Below are positions 25,601-37,600 of a DNA stretch of 64,000 nucleotides, one piece after another; position 1 is the stretch's first letter, and every line of letters starts with the position of its first letter. Origin of the DNA: Ixodes scapularis (taxonomy: Eukaryota > Arthropoda > Arachnida > Ixodida > Ixodidae); NCBI RefSeq assembly GCF_016920785.2, contig NW_024609880.1:30651152-30715151 (forward strand), read 5' to 3'. The translations under genes and the position numbers were made by a program. Below the pieces are notes generated by a model. That model was not told where the DNA came from. It ran no database searches and saw only the letters and a program-made list of their open reading frames with translations.

Positions 25601-28600
25601 CCCATATAGTCACGAACACACGTACTAAAAGCGCAAGTCTAATTTCCTTGTCACTAGTCGTGTGCAGTGCAGGCGAAGGCAACGCCAGGCGAAGAGAGAA
25701 AGGGCGAGCACTATAGGAAGGCGGGACGGGCGAGGGGGGCAACGGGAGGCGAGGGGAGAAAGGGAGAGCACTAGGACCGCTAAAGAGGACACGAGGCTTC
25801 TCTCCTTGTCCCCATCCTTCCTAGTGCTTGCCCGTTCTCCCCTCGCCTGGCGTTGCCTTTGACTGTACTGCATGCAACTAGGGACACGGAGTATAGGGGC
25901 ATTCGCAGCGCTTGACTAGTTTAGCCAATGAAAGATCATCGAGCAAATAGACAACGAATGGCACGATGTCGCGCTTTTGACGCTGCTCGACGGGTTCCAT
26001 TGACTCGTAGCGTCGCCTGAGTTTTGACTTAAGGTGAGTAAAGTGTAGAGATTGCTCTTTAACCACGCTGGTCCCGTCATCGTCTGAATTTCCAGACGAT
26101 GTCGGCGATGTCAGGAGCTAAAGGTCGGGAGGGAAATTTGCAAAATATCGGGATATGACGGCTGCTGTAATAGCAAATACCCAGGGTCTTTACACCTGAT
26201 GATATTTCTTACCTATCGTGTCTGCCACACGCCTCCGCGGCGTGACTACAATGTACCCTGGCACTTGAGCCTCACGGGGTCAACCTTTACGGCCTGACGC
26301 CAGCGCACGCACGGCCAGCTTCGTCGCTTTGCACATGAGTGCCAGGAGCAGCGGCTGATGTAGGGATGGCAGCGCGTGGGTTAACGCGGTTGGCTTGGAA
26401 ATTATGCTCACTACAATTACAAATCGACCTTTTTTTATAATTATTGTAGGCTGACCTTTAATCTTAAAAATTCTGGGCCGAGAAAGGAGAAAAAACGCGG
26501 CTCTCTATTTGAATAAATACGGTAGTCGAGGCAGTTCGCGTGCAGCAAGCAATCGAAAGGGCCAGCGGACTTCGACTCAACTCTAGTTCAAACGCCGCTG
26601 AAGCGCAGTGTCAATTATAAAACTCAAGTGAAGATTTCTTATAATAATTGTGGGTGGTTGTTTTTGCACTTTAGTATATTATAATCCTGACTTCGGGGAT
26701 CATAAAACTTGGGTCCTTATTGAAAGACGTTCTGATTTTTGCCTGCCTTTTACATGAATTCTTTTTACGGGCTCAATTAACTACTGAATGTAAAAGGGGG
26801 AAGAAGGAAGAGGATTTCTCTCCGCTGAAATGTTGCGCCGTGCTTCATTTTTCAGCCACTTTCTTTAATACCCATTGTAAATGGAACCTACTCTGACCTC
26901 AGCCTTATTTCTAAAAAAGAAGGCTGTGTGTGACTTTTGCTTCCCATCTATTTTTACTACAAAAGATAATAGGTCATATGCTTCAATATCCAAACGGAGC
27001 CCTCAGTCATTACCAGATATGAACTCATTTAGCGATGCAATCACATTTTTATATTTTCAAGTGATGTGCTAACAGGTGTTGGCCTCCGCTTTAAAAGCGT
27101 AAGTGGCTGCTCCAACCCAATATTTTGCCAGCTACAAAACCTGCTACAAAAGGTCCACTAAAAAGGGGTTTTAGTGGTGGTGGTCATTTAAATCATGATT
27201 TGTTAATAAAAAAACTAATGAAATACGGATTCCGCGGAAAAGTCGCAGCGCTCATTGAGTCTTATCTTGCGCATCGTCAACAATACGTATATATTAACGG
27301 GTACTCCTCTGACATTAAACCAATCGCATCTGGCGTTCCACAGGGCAGCATTCTAGGTCCCTTTCTGTTCAACTTGTACGTTAATGATATTGTTAACATA
27401 AATAAAAACATTAAATATGTCATTTACGCTGATGATACCAGCCTTTTTTTTACAGGATATTGCTTTCACGACCTTGTAATCAGTGCTAATAAAACTTTAA
27501 AAGATCTAGTCAGCTGGAGCCAAGATAATGCTCTAAAAATTAATGTTAGCAAAACCAAGGCCATTCTATTTCACTCCAGAAATAAGAGCATTAATATTAC
27601 ATGTGACATTATTTTAAATTCAACTAAGGTCGATATTTTAAGTAGCTTTAAAACACTGGGTGTTATCTTCTCAGAAAGTATGTCATGGGATGAACATGTT
27701 CATTACATTTTATCAAAACTGGCACGGGTTGTTGGCTTACTCTACCGTCATCGCTCTATTTTTCCGACGAACGTTAAATTAATGCTTTACCATTCGTTAT
27801 TTCTTGCTCACATAAATTACTGTCACTTAGTATGGGGAAATACTACGCAAACAAACATACACAAAATTTTTATGCTCCAGAAAAAAAGTATTCGAAACAT
27901 CTGTAACGTTCCATATGATCACCCTAGCAAACCTCTTTTTGAAAATTTGAATCTGATGCAAGTAAGTAGTTTTTATAAGTACCGTCTATGTAGAACTTAT
28001 AAGTCTCATGAGCAGACAAATGTTGCAAATCTTATTCAATTAGCTTCTCTAACACCTAAAGTGACGACGTACCTAACTCGCAGCGTAGAAAATTGGAGAG
28101 TTCCAACTTATAGGACAACGTATGGCCAACAAATGATATCTTATACCCTTCCTAGCCTACTTAACTATCTTTCCGTAGCAAATGTGCAGCTATCGACGAC
28201 TTCAAATAAAGGTCTTCGATTGTTTTTTTCGAATTCCGATGTGTAAATTATAAAGATTTGTAATTAATTGTTTTGATTATGTTGTGTTGATAGTTAGTTT
28301 ACAAGTTGTTCCTGTGGATCACGTGAATCTATTTTTGCTTTTCGTAGTCACTTTGAGCACAGTCGTGCCATATGTATTGTTTTTAGATTCTTCAACTATT
28401 CAAATGTTACTTTTGTGTGTGTTTATGTGTGTATGTTTTTTGTAACTAATTAATTTACCACATCGCCGCTGTGTGCCAAATTGTGTGGGGGCCGAGGGCT
28501 AGTCAAGCTGCTTGATGCAGCTTTTTTCCTCGGTCTCCATCCGTCATTGTATGTGATGGAAAATAAACAATTTATTATTATTATTATTATTATTATTATA

Positions 28601-31600
28601 GGTGCCTTGAACGCCTCTCCGACTGGTGTGCTCACTGCGTCTTAAGAAGCGTTCCTTCGGATTTGGTCTTATGACCTGATAAGAGTGTCATTTGTGTCAC
28701 GTTGTCGAAGGCCGCAATCCTGGCGGTGTCACAGCAGCGATGGTAGATGTGGCAAACGCCCGTTCTGCTGTGGGTCACCCTCCAGCTTTACAGCCCCCGG
28801 AAACACACCAGTCCAAGACACGTTCCGATTACCCTATGTGACTGCGTCTGTCCAGGAGATCACAGATGGTGGTAACTGTACCATGTTGCATAAGAATGTT
28901 GATCACGCTATAAGAAAGTACATGAGGGCTACTGACTTTCTCGAAACAAACTTGTTTGGCAATAACTCTGTGTCTCTTCGTTCCGTAGATCTACAATATG
29001 TACTTCACTGGACTGCAGCGACATTAGCAACTCGAACCTTTGCGACAGTTGTTGTGCTGACAACTAGGGGCAACGGCAGTGCACTCATCGGGCCTCTACA
29101 TATATGCGGGTCTTTGTGTAAATTTCTTACCTCGTACCTGCAAGCTGGCCTTGTTGCATCCTGACTGTTACATGGTGTCCGGAGTCGGATACAAACCCAC
29201 GCCCATGTTTGTGTGACTGTTGGTATGCTGGCTACATTGGCAATGGCAGCACCCCAGGTTGTCAGCAGAGCTGTTACAACCTTAGCAAGAGGCCAGTAAC
29301 ACTGCGCCCCGTTACTATATGGCTAGCTCGACAATGCGGCATAGCACTGAGCTGCTTCCTACTTGCCATCTTACGGTCCCTCAGGGAAAGATTTATTTTA
29401 TTTGATGGCAACCGGAGCCACGTAATTCACTGTCACGTACAGTATAAATGTTGTCGCTTCAATGTAGGACCCTGGTCAAATGATTTATTGGTGGAGCGCT
29501 CTAAAGGCAGCTAATGTCCTGCATTCAGACTACACTTAAAATGGCGGTGGGGTCCAGCACACCATAAAAGTATCGTGAACTAATTACTTGAAGTCATCTA
29601 GCAGGAAAATTTCTTATTTTTTACCTCCCCGATTCGTTCCTAAGGTATCGATGATTCAGTCGGTAATGCTACGACACACAGAACTCGCGAAAGGCAACAC
29701 AATCATGCCTTTCGAAAGAGTTCCTAGCCATGTAACTTAGGCGACAGGTCGCAGTGAACGGCCGTAGCCGGAGAATGTTGCCAAAGGTGATGTCTTTAGA
29801 ATTGTGTAGTATTAACTAGCTATTTAAGCGCTTTATGTGTACTCACAGCAGCAAATATCAGTTGAAACAAAAAAAAAGTTTTTCTTTTGATAGTCCGTTT
29901 CTAATGCATGTCCGCACGTAAAAAAAAAATCGAATATCCAGCTTATATTGACAAATTCCTGCTTTATTAAAAACTTTCGTGACACATAAAACACAATGAG
30001 CGTACTCTGTCATTCACAAAATCCGTCATGTCTCGTCATAATGAATGATCTAAAGAAAAAAGCATATGCTTGTATATAGTCCCCATCTGTAGATAGTCCG
30101 CACCGCGTAAAATTTCAATATTTAACCATGTGTAGTCTGCGGACTATGGTCCGGAAAATACGGTACGTTCTTATTTTCATGATGCATCATGTTGTTCGTT
30201 CGGCAGCGAAGATACCGAACTGATGCTGCACGAGTGCTGTTTTTGGACGTGTTCATAGATAGTAGAAGTGTTTGCAAAGAATGATTTAGAGTACAACCAC
30301 AAAACAGAATAGAACACCGAGGCTAAGAATGTGCTGAAATGACACAAAAATCTAACATGTAAAGCTATTTACTTATTTGTTTTTATTTATTTTTATTTCT
30401 GCATAGAGTGATATTTTTTTTGTAGTTCGCAAGGCAAAAAAGTTAACAAAAGTAAGAACACAAATCTCAAGATAATAATAATAGTCATAACTTTTCTACT
30501 TTTTTTTTGTAGGAACTTTAGACAGTTTCTATTTTTAGTAAAGTGTTCATGCATGCTATTTCGGAATGTCAAATTCAAGAAATAAAACATTCGCTTTACA
30601 AATTTTTTTTTACGACAGGCACAGGCTGCGGCGTAAGCCACAATCTGCGGCTTAAAAAATACATAATGCGTCCCCAGAAAAAAAAAGGAGAGAAAGGAGA
30701 AAAATGGGGAATCTCCCTCTCTCTCTCTCTTTTGTGGCGTTTTGGTCCTGGGCCAGGGGCCCATTTAGGACAACTATTAAAATTCGGGAAAATTAAGTTG
30801 CTAATTATTTTTGCGTAATTAACTTTTTTAATATTGTGTTTAAGGGCATGGTTTAAATTAAAATAATTGCTCAGCATCATCGAAAAACATCAATTCAACA
30901 AATTGCAGAACGATAGAAGGCACGCGAAGCATTTTACGGCTTTCTCAAAAACCGCACAAAATTGACGGGTTTTTAAGTTTCGGTTTGCTATCGGAGCGCA
31001 CCTCAGCCCCGGCGGCACCGCGCCCCGTAAAGAGATAGTGCAACCAACCTCTGCTGCGCTGTCATCGCGCGACGGGCGCGATGACGGTTGTGTGGGCGGG
31101 CCTTTGTTTAGTTTAGGTCTGCTCACTCTATTTTGCCGTAAACAGTCTACACCGAAAAAATTCTTATTGTAACAAAGAAAGTAAGGTTCTTCTCCGTTGA
31201 TGCAGATGTTAATATTAATAAACAACGGTTTATTCAATGGACACAGGGAAATCACTCCTTTACATTACTCTGTACATTATATAAATACTTTTTTTTTTTT
31301 GGGGGGGGGGGGGGGGGATACTTTTAGCTTCAGAAACCTTTCTCTGCCGTCCTCCTCGACCACACCTTCAGTGTGTGCCCCGACCACAGCCAAACTCGAC
31401 GAACAAGGATCCACACAAAGGCGGGCGAACGGAGATCCTCCACAGCCGTAAGGGGTCCCAAGTTTGCAAGTTAGAGGGTGGAAGACTCAACAGCCCAAGG
31501 GGATCGGACACGCGGGTTGGCCTCCATTTGCAGGGTGATGTTCAGGGCTTCGTTCTCAGGAGCCAAGACCTCTGCCGGCCTTTGGCGGCTGCTTATATTG

Positions 31601-34600
31601 AGTTCAGCAGTATTCTAGAGCCACTTTGGCAACGAGTCACATAAAGTTTTCTTAGTACCAATCAAAAAGCTCGGAGCTTAACGCAAATATAAACATCCCA
31701 AAAACAAGCGCATCCACAAGACAGAACCCATTCCGAACGAAGCTCACAAAAGCAGCCATAAACAATACAAGCCACATTCGTAGACAGAGAAGTTATTATA
31801 CATGTAGCAAAACTACCTCCGAAGTGGAGAACCCAAAAGCAGACATGCACAAGAAAAAACATCTCCGAACCGGGGGTTCTATAAACTGGGTGTGTCATTA
31901 CAGCCCGAAATCGCAAATATATGGTTGTGCTACTCGAAAAAAGACGTGGATAGGAAGGTATACAATACCCGAAGTTTCGGGTGGACGCCCTTCTTCAAGT
32001 GATAGACGCGAAAAAACGGGCAAGGAACAAGCAAGGGTCGTACACGTCACAAAATTGGGGTAGGTACAAGGAGGGGAAGGCGAAACCGTTAGAAGACGGA
32101 GTACAACTTCTTCGCTTGTTATCTAATGCAATGAATATTTTTTTTTTTTTTTAAATGCCGGGACGCGCGAGTGACACGGGATCTTTAACTTGCCTTGTGG
32201 CGTCCTCCGCGAGATCGCGACACCCAGAATGGTCCTCGGGGGTCTCCAGCCGCCACAACCACGACCACAGCGGTTACGACGGGCGGACGCGCGGTTCGTA
32301 ATCGGTTCGAGGAAGACCCCCACTCTGGGTGTGGGGTGACGCGTGTTAACTTCGGCGTCGTTTGTTTCGAAAAGATTAAGAAAAAGAAAAACACAGTTTT
32401 GTTAACAGCAGTATGGAAAAAAAAATTGCTATTCGTTTTCAGTGTTAATCTATTTGCGTCCGAGTCCACAAGCCTGCCCAGTGCCGGAACCGTCTACGCG
32501 GGAAAGTTGTTCGCAAACCGGAACGAACGGAATAGCTACTCCCCACCCCCTTTCCTCAAAAAAAAAGGAGGAAACGGGCATTGTGAAACATTTGGTAATC
32601 CCTCTCAAACAACCCCCCCCCCCCCTTTATTTTTTCCCCCCATCCCTCACGGCAACAACCCTCCTGATGAAGAATGCTTTTGGGACTGGATTTAAGTATT
32701 CCCACTATATACAACACGATACAACTGAAAGAAGCCGAGATGGCGAGCTGACGTAATTAAAAATATAATAGCGAGAGGAAACAATGCGCGAGAGCACACG
32801 GCAAGGGTCCTAGAGATAACAGAAAGGCGAGGACAGAAAAGGTATTCCTCCCAGTCTACTACGTCATGGGAGAAGCGGCAACCCTGCTGGGGGGCGACCC
32901 TCCGCGGTTACGCCGTCAAAGTCCCGAACGATCATGCACTCGCGCACCGCAAGTGCCGACCATACGGCTGAGCAAGCGCGCCCGTCGCTTCTCCTGCGCA
33001 ACCAAAGAATGGCCGGGAAAGAAAGTATGTTTTTAAACGTCTACAAAAATCATTACGCGAAAGAAAGTTTGGTGTTGAGACCAATGGGGAATTCTGTTTT
33101 GCGGTTGAAGATAAGACGGCTCTCCTCTCCCTTTCGCACGTGGGAGCAAGGGAAGCCTGATCTGATAACACAAACGCTCATGTTTAGCTCAGTATATGGC
33201 CGGAGGTTCGAGAAATTGTCAGCTACATGTGTGGGTTGTTCTGAAGGAAGGTTTCCCGACAATCTTCGGGTGACGAGACGGCGGTGTTTACGGAATCGGT
33301 CGTGCGGCCGTCGGTCTGTCTCTCCGATGTACTAAATGTCATGGCAGCTCGTGCAGGAAATAGCGTAGATGACATTGGCCGACTTGCTTGCGGGTCTGGT
33401 TGCCGGGGATTTTAAGTTTAAGCTGTTGTGGGGAGCCCAGGTGCTTGCAAGTCAGGCATTTTAGAGCAATACAGGACGTGGTGCCAGGTATGATGCCAAC
33501 CGGGTCTGGGTTGTTTTTCGCCTTCAGGCTGTTTTTCACAAGAAGAGTGCAGAGGTTGTTTGGACGGCGGTAAGCGACGGAGGGCGCCTTGGAAATTAGT
33601 TGGGAGATGTGCATGTGAGATGTTGCAGAGAGGAGTTTGTGTGCTAGTTTTGACACTTTAGGGTGGTACGAAACTATAAGGGCGTTCTTTTTGTCTTTAG
33701 GACGGGGGTCTGTGAAAAGGGCGTCATAACTGGTAATGCCAAAGACCCGTCGTTTAGCCCTAGCCCCGGTCGACGAAGAAATAAATAATTTCGGTCACTG
33801 TTTTTAAAGTCAACAAAGTTGCTGCATATGCGCCGCAGGCGGAGGTGGTGGTGGTATAACTTTATTTTTCAAAAGGTTAGGAGACCGACGAGTCCCGGTC
33901 GGCGCCCTTAGTCCAGAGCTCCGTTGGCTTCTCCAATCCGGCGGGCACGCTGAACCAGCTCACGCTGGTCCTCGAGCTCTGGGCTGGACAGGGCCGCCCC
34001 CCAGGAGGTTGGGGTAGGGGAAGGAGCGGGAGTGATGCCCTTGCCCGGAGGGCTAGGGCATTCCCAGCCGGTGTGGTAAACGGTGGGGCGGGGATTCCCG
34101 CATCCCGGGCAGAACGGTGTTTATGAAAGAGATTAGCAAAAGAAAGAGTTTGGATTTGCCTCCAGTCCATCGCTTCGGCCCGGGTGAGTTCAGAATGGGT
34201 ATACGTGGAAGTGTTCGGCGGCTGGCACGGTAGTATTCTGTGAAACACACGCACGTATGTGTCCAAGATGGCGTCTGTATGTGTTGTATGTGCATCGAAG
34301 TCGGTCGTGCCCTGTTCGGTGTTCGTGTTGGGGCCCTCCCACTCCGTCCCGTCCGGCAAAGCCCGGTTCATAGCTGCAGTTCGGGCTAGCGCACGAGCGC
34401 TCTCATTGCCGGGTAGACTGGAGTGTGCAGGGGCCCACAGAATTTGGATATATGGTGTAAAAGACCAGTCCCTGGGTATTGCGTTGATTATATGTGCCGT
34501 GCGTGATGAGGTAGTATTCCTAGCATACGCGCGACAGGCAGCTTGGGAATCGGTGATGATCGTAATCTTGTGGGAAGTGTCGGTGTTGTGTAAACGTGTC

Positions 34601-37600
34601 ATACCGTTGTCGTGTAGTGCGGCATGGGAGACGGCCAAAGCGATTGCCGTCTCCTCGGCCTCCTGCATGGACGTAATGTTGTTTATAGAACTAAGAGTAC
34701 GGAGGGGATCCGTCATTGTTAGTAACGGCTAGGACCGCAGCCCCGGCCCTTTCTTTGTGTTGTGCGGCGTCTGTGTACCATGCATGCGGGTCGGTGCCGT
34801 AGGTCCGAGCAAGAGCTTGAACCCTGGCCGCCCTCCTTCCCGCGTGCAGGTCCGGCTGCATGTTTGAGGGTATCGGGGCCGCCCAAAGCCGAGCCGTGAT
34901 CTGGAATGGTAGCCGGGAGGGTGAAGGGGGTTCTGCATCAGTCAGGAAGGGTCCCGAGATACCGAGCCTGAGCAAGGTTGCCCTTCCCGTCCGAGTGCTG
35001 CGAAGGCGGGTGAGTTGTCCAATTTTGTGAGCTTCAAATAGCTCTTCAGTTGTGTTGTGGATGCCTAATTGCAAGAGCCGGTGTGTTGCAGTTACGGTAT
35101 GTAAAACGGCTGACGATGAGAGCTAGAAATATACGCATGGTATCCCGTTCGCGCAGTCCCCCTTAACGGTTGGAAACGCGCCGGATAAGGTGTGCGATCT
35201 GCATGGCCTGCTTTCTAAGAGAATGCACCGTGTGAGTTGCCCTCCCGTTGGATTGAAGGTGCAGTCCAAGCACTCTTAGTTTGTTGACTCGGGGAATGGC
35301 TAAACCTTTCAAGTGATGGTCAATCTCAGGTTCCTTTTTGTTGGAGGGCGCCCGTGACCGTACCACCAGGAGTTCCGATTTCTCCGCGGCGCAGCTGAGG
35401 CCAACCACTTCCGCGTAGGTTTGTGTTGTATCTACGGCCTCCTGTAGGAGGTTCTGGATCTGCCCACCCCCGGAGCCTGACGTCGTCCACACGGTAACGT
35501 CGTCGGCATACAGAGAGTGTCATAAATTTGGTAATTGGTCCAGTCTTTGAGGTTACCCCGCCATGGCCAAGTTGAAAAGCAGGGGTGAGACAACCGAGCC
35601 CTGAGGAGTACCCTTCCCCGTGAGGTGGATGGGGTCCGATCGGATGTTTCCGATCCCCAGGGTGGCGGTTCTATCCATGAGGAAGGACCGCACGTAGTTG
35701 TACACCCGAGCGCCAGAATGAGTCTCGGCCAGGCTCCGGAGAATGGCGTCGTGGGATACGTTATCAAATGCACCCTTGAGGTCGATTTCAGGACAGCTCG
35801 AGCCTGAGTGCGGCCCGGGAAGTCGACGACCTCCTCCTTTAGTTGGAGGAGGTTGTCCTGGGTTGATAAGTTTGGCCGAAAGCCAAACATGGTATCGGAG
35901 AAGTACGAGTTTGACTCGAGGTGAGGCTGCAGTCTCGCTAGGATGACGTGTTCTAACAGTTCGCCGACGCATGATGTTAGCGATATGGGGCGGAGATTTT
36001 GAAGGCCGAGGGGTTTACCGGGTTTGGGTATTAAAGTGCTGGCGTGTTTCCACTCCTGTGGGAGAGACCCCGAACTCCAGACCTCATTGAAGTATGTGGC
36101 GAGTGCGGTGATGGATGCGTCGTCGAGGTTCTTAAGAGCTCTGTATGAGACACCGTCCTCTCCGGGAGCGGTATTGCGCGTTAATTTAGAGAGGGCCGTC
36201 CTGACCTCGGACTCCGCAAGGTCCGCATCCATGGAGGAGGGTGTCCCCGTGTTGAGGTAATCTTCGTACCTCGGTCGGGGTCGGTGGCTATGTACCTGAA
36301 CTCTAGTTCCTTAAGGAGGGCTCCTTCATCCAAGTGTTGAGTGTGTAGTAATTTAGCTATAGATTTAGATGTTTCAGCCTTGGTGTGTGATCGGTCCAGG
36401 AGCCCCGTGAAGAGCGACCAGGTTTTGGCCGTCCCGAGGGTTCCCCGGAGACCCTCGCACTGCTTATACCAATTGCTCTCGGCCAGTTTGGTCGCGTGTT
36501 CTTCGGCTTCCCCGGTGAGCTCGGCGATGCGTAATTTTAGCTTTCGATTTAGTTTTTGTTTTTTTCATCACCTGCTGAGACCTCGTCGGGCGTCCCAGAG
36601 ATGAAGGAGATGGGGGTCAACAGCCGGGGTTTCGGAGCTGGGCTGGACCTTTTGGTCGCTCGGTCGACTTCGTCGCGGAGTTGCTGGGTCCATCCCCGAA
36701 TAGATGTGATGACGTCCCGGCTCCCCGGTGTCGGGGGACCAGTTTCCGGGGTCCTTCTTCGACTGCGGAACTGATCCCAGTTCGTTAGCCGGGGGGGTCG
36801 GAGTTTGCGGGCAAAGCGTCCTCCGTCGCAGACCTCGGTCTCTAGTATAAAGTGGTCGCTTCCTAGAGATTCCTCAAGATTGGACCACGTGCATGAGGCC
36901 TGCGTCCGCGTCAGGGTGAGATCAGGGCAGGTATCGCGACATACACTGTTACCAATTCGGGTAGGGTGGTAGGGTTCGGTCATGATGGTGAGGTGAAATG
37001 TAAAGATGGCCTGGGCAAGTTTGCGACCCTTGGCGGATTCCTTCGCGTAGCCCCATGTGGTGTGGGCCGCGTTGAAGTCGCCAAGTATCACCAGAGAGTT
37101 TTCCCGTGGCCGGGAAAGTCGGACCGCATCATGAAAGAGGCCCTTGAAATCGTCATGCTTGGCCTTTTGCGGAGGGCTGTATACGTTAAGAATGAATAGA
37201 CTTGGGTGATTTTTCTGCTTGGGAAGAATTTCGGTGAAAATGTGCGGTATGTCTGTGTGATGTGGAAAGGAATGATCAATGGCGGGGATGTGTTTGGCGA
37301 CTATAGAGTCGCGGCCCGGCTCGGTGTGGCAGCGTTGTTAGTATTCTTGTGAGTATATGCGACATACCCTTGAAGAGACGGGTCGCAGTTGGTCTCTTGT
37401 ATCGGGGGAGATATTGCGACTGCCGATGTATTGAAGCAGAGTTCCGCGTTTGCGACGAAAGCCTCTGCGGTTCCACTGCCAAATTATGGTAGAATGTTTG
37501 GTTGCTTTTGCTTGCGGTGTAGTGTTATAATACGTGTGACTGTGTTTATTCATTTGCAGGCTTGTTAGGGTTGGCAGCGGGAGGATGAAGGGAGGGAGGA

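Larger units (their letters stand above)
27125..28600 (+). mobile_element. 5'-truncated CR1/L2-like non-LTR retrotransposon
   Basis: It has the 3' part of the reverse transcriptase frame, a 3' UTR with a hairpin, and a (TTA)n tail at about 28574-28600. A related copy lies at 48680-49409. The 5' end (endonuclease and early reverse transcriptase) is missing, as is usual for target-primed insertions that stopped early. The clade assignment rests on sequence type only. Confidence 0.8.

Noticed and set aside
28685..29514. Possible EGF-like exon (CDCWYAGYIGNGSTPGC near 29211)
   Set aside because: One short cysteine cluster, no partner domain, no convincing splice sites and a TTG-started frame; not enough for a gene call.
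32195..32695. 166-codon plus-strand frame
   Set aside because: Low-complexity Thr, Pro and Lys runs from homopolymers; it lies in the Penelope tail on the opposite strand.
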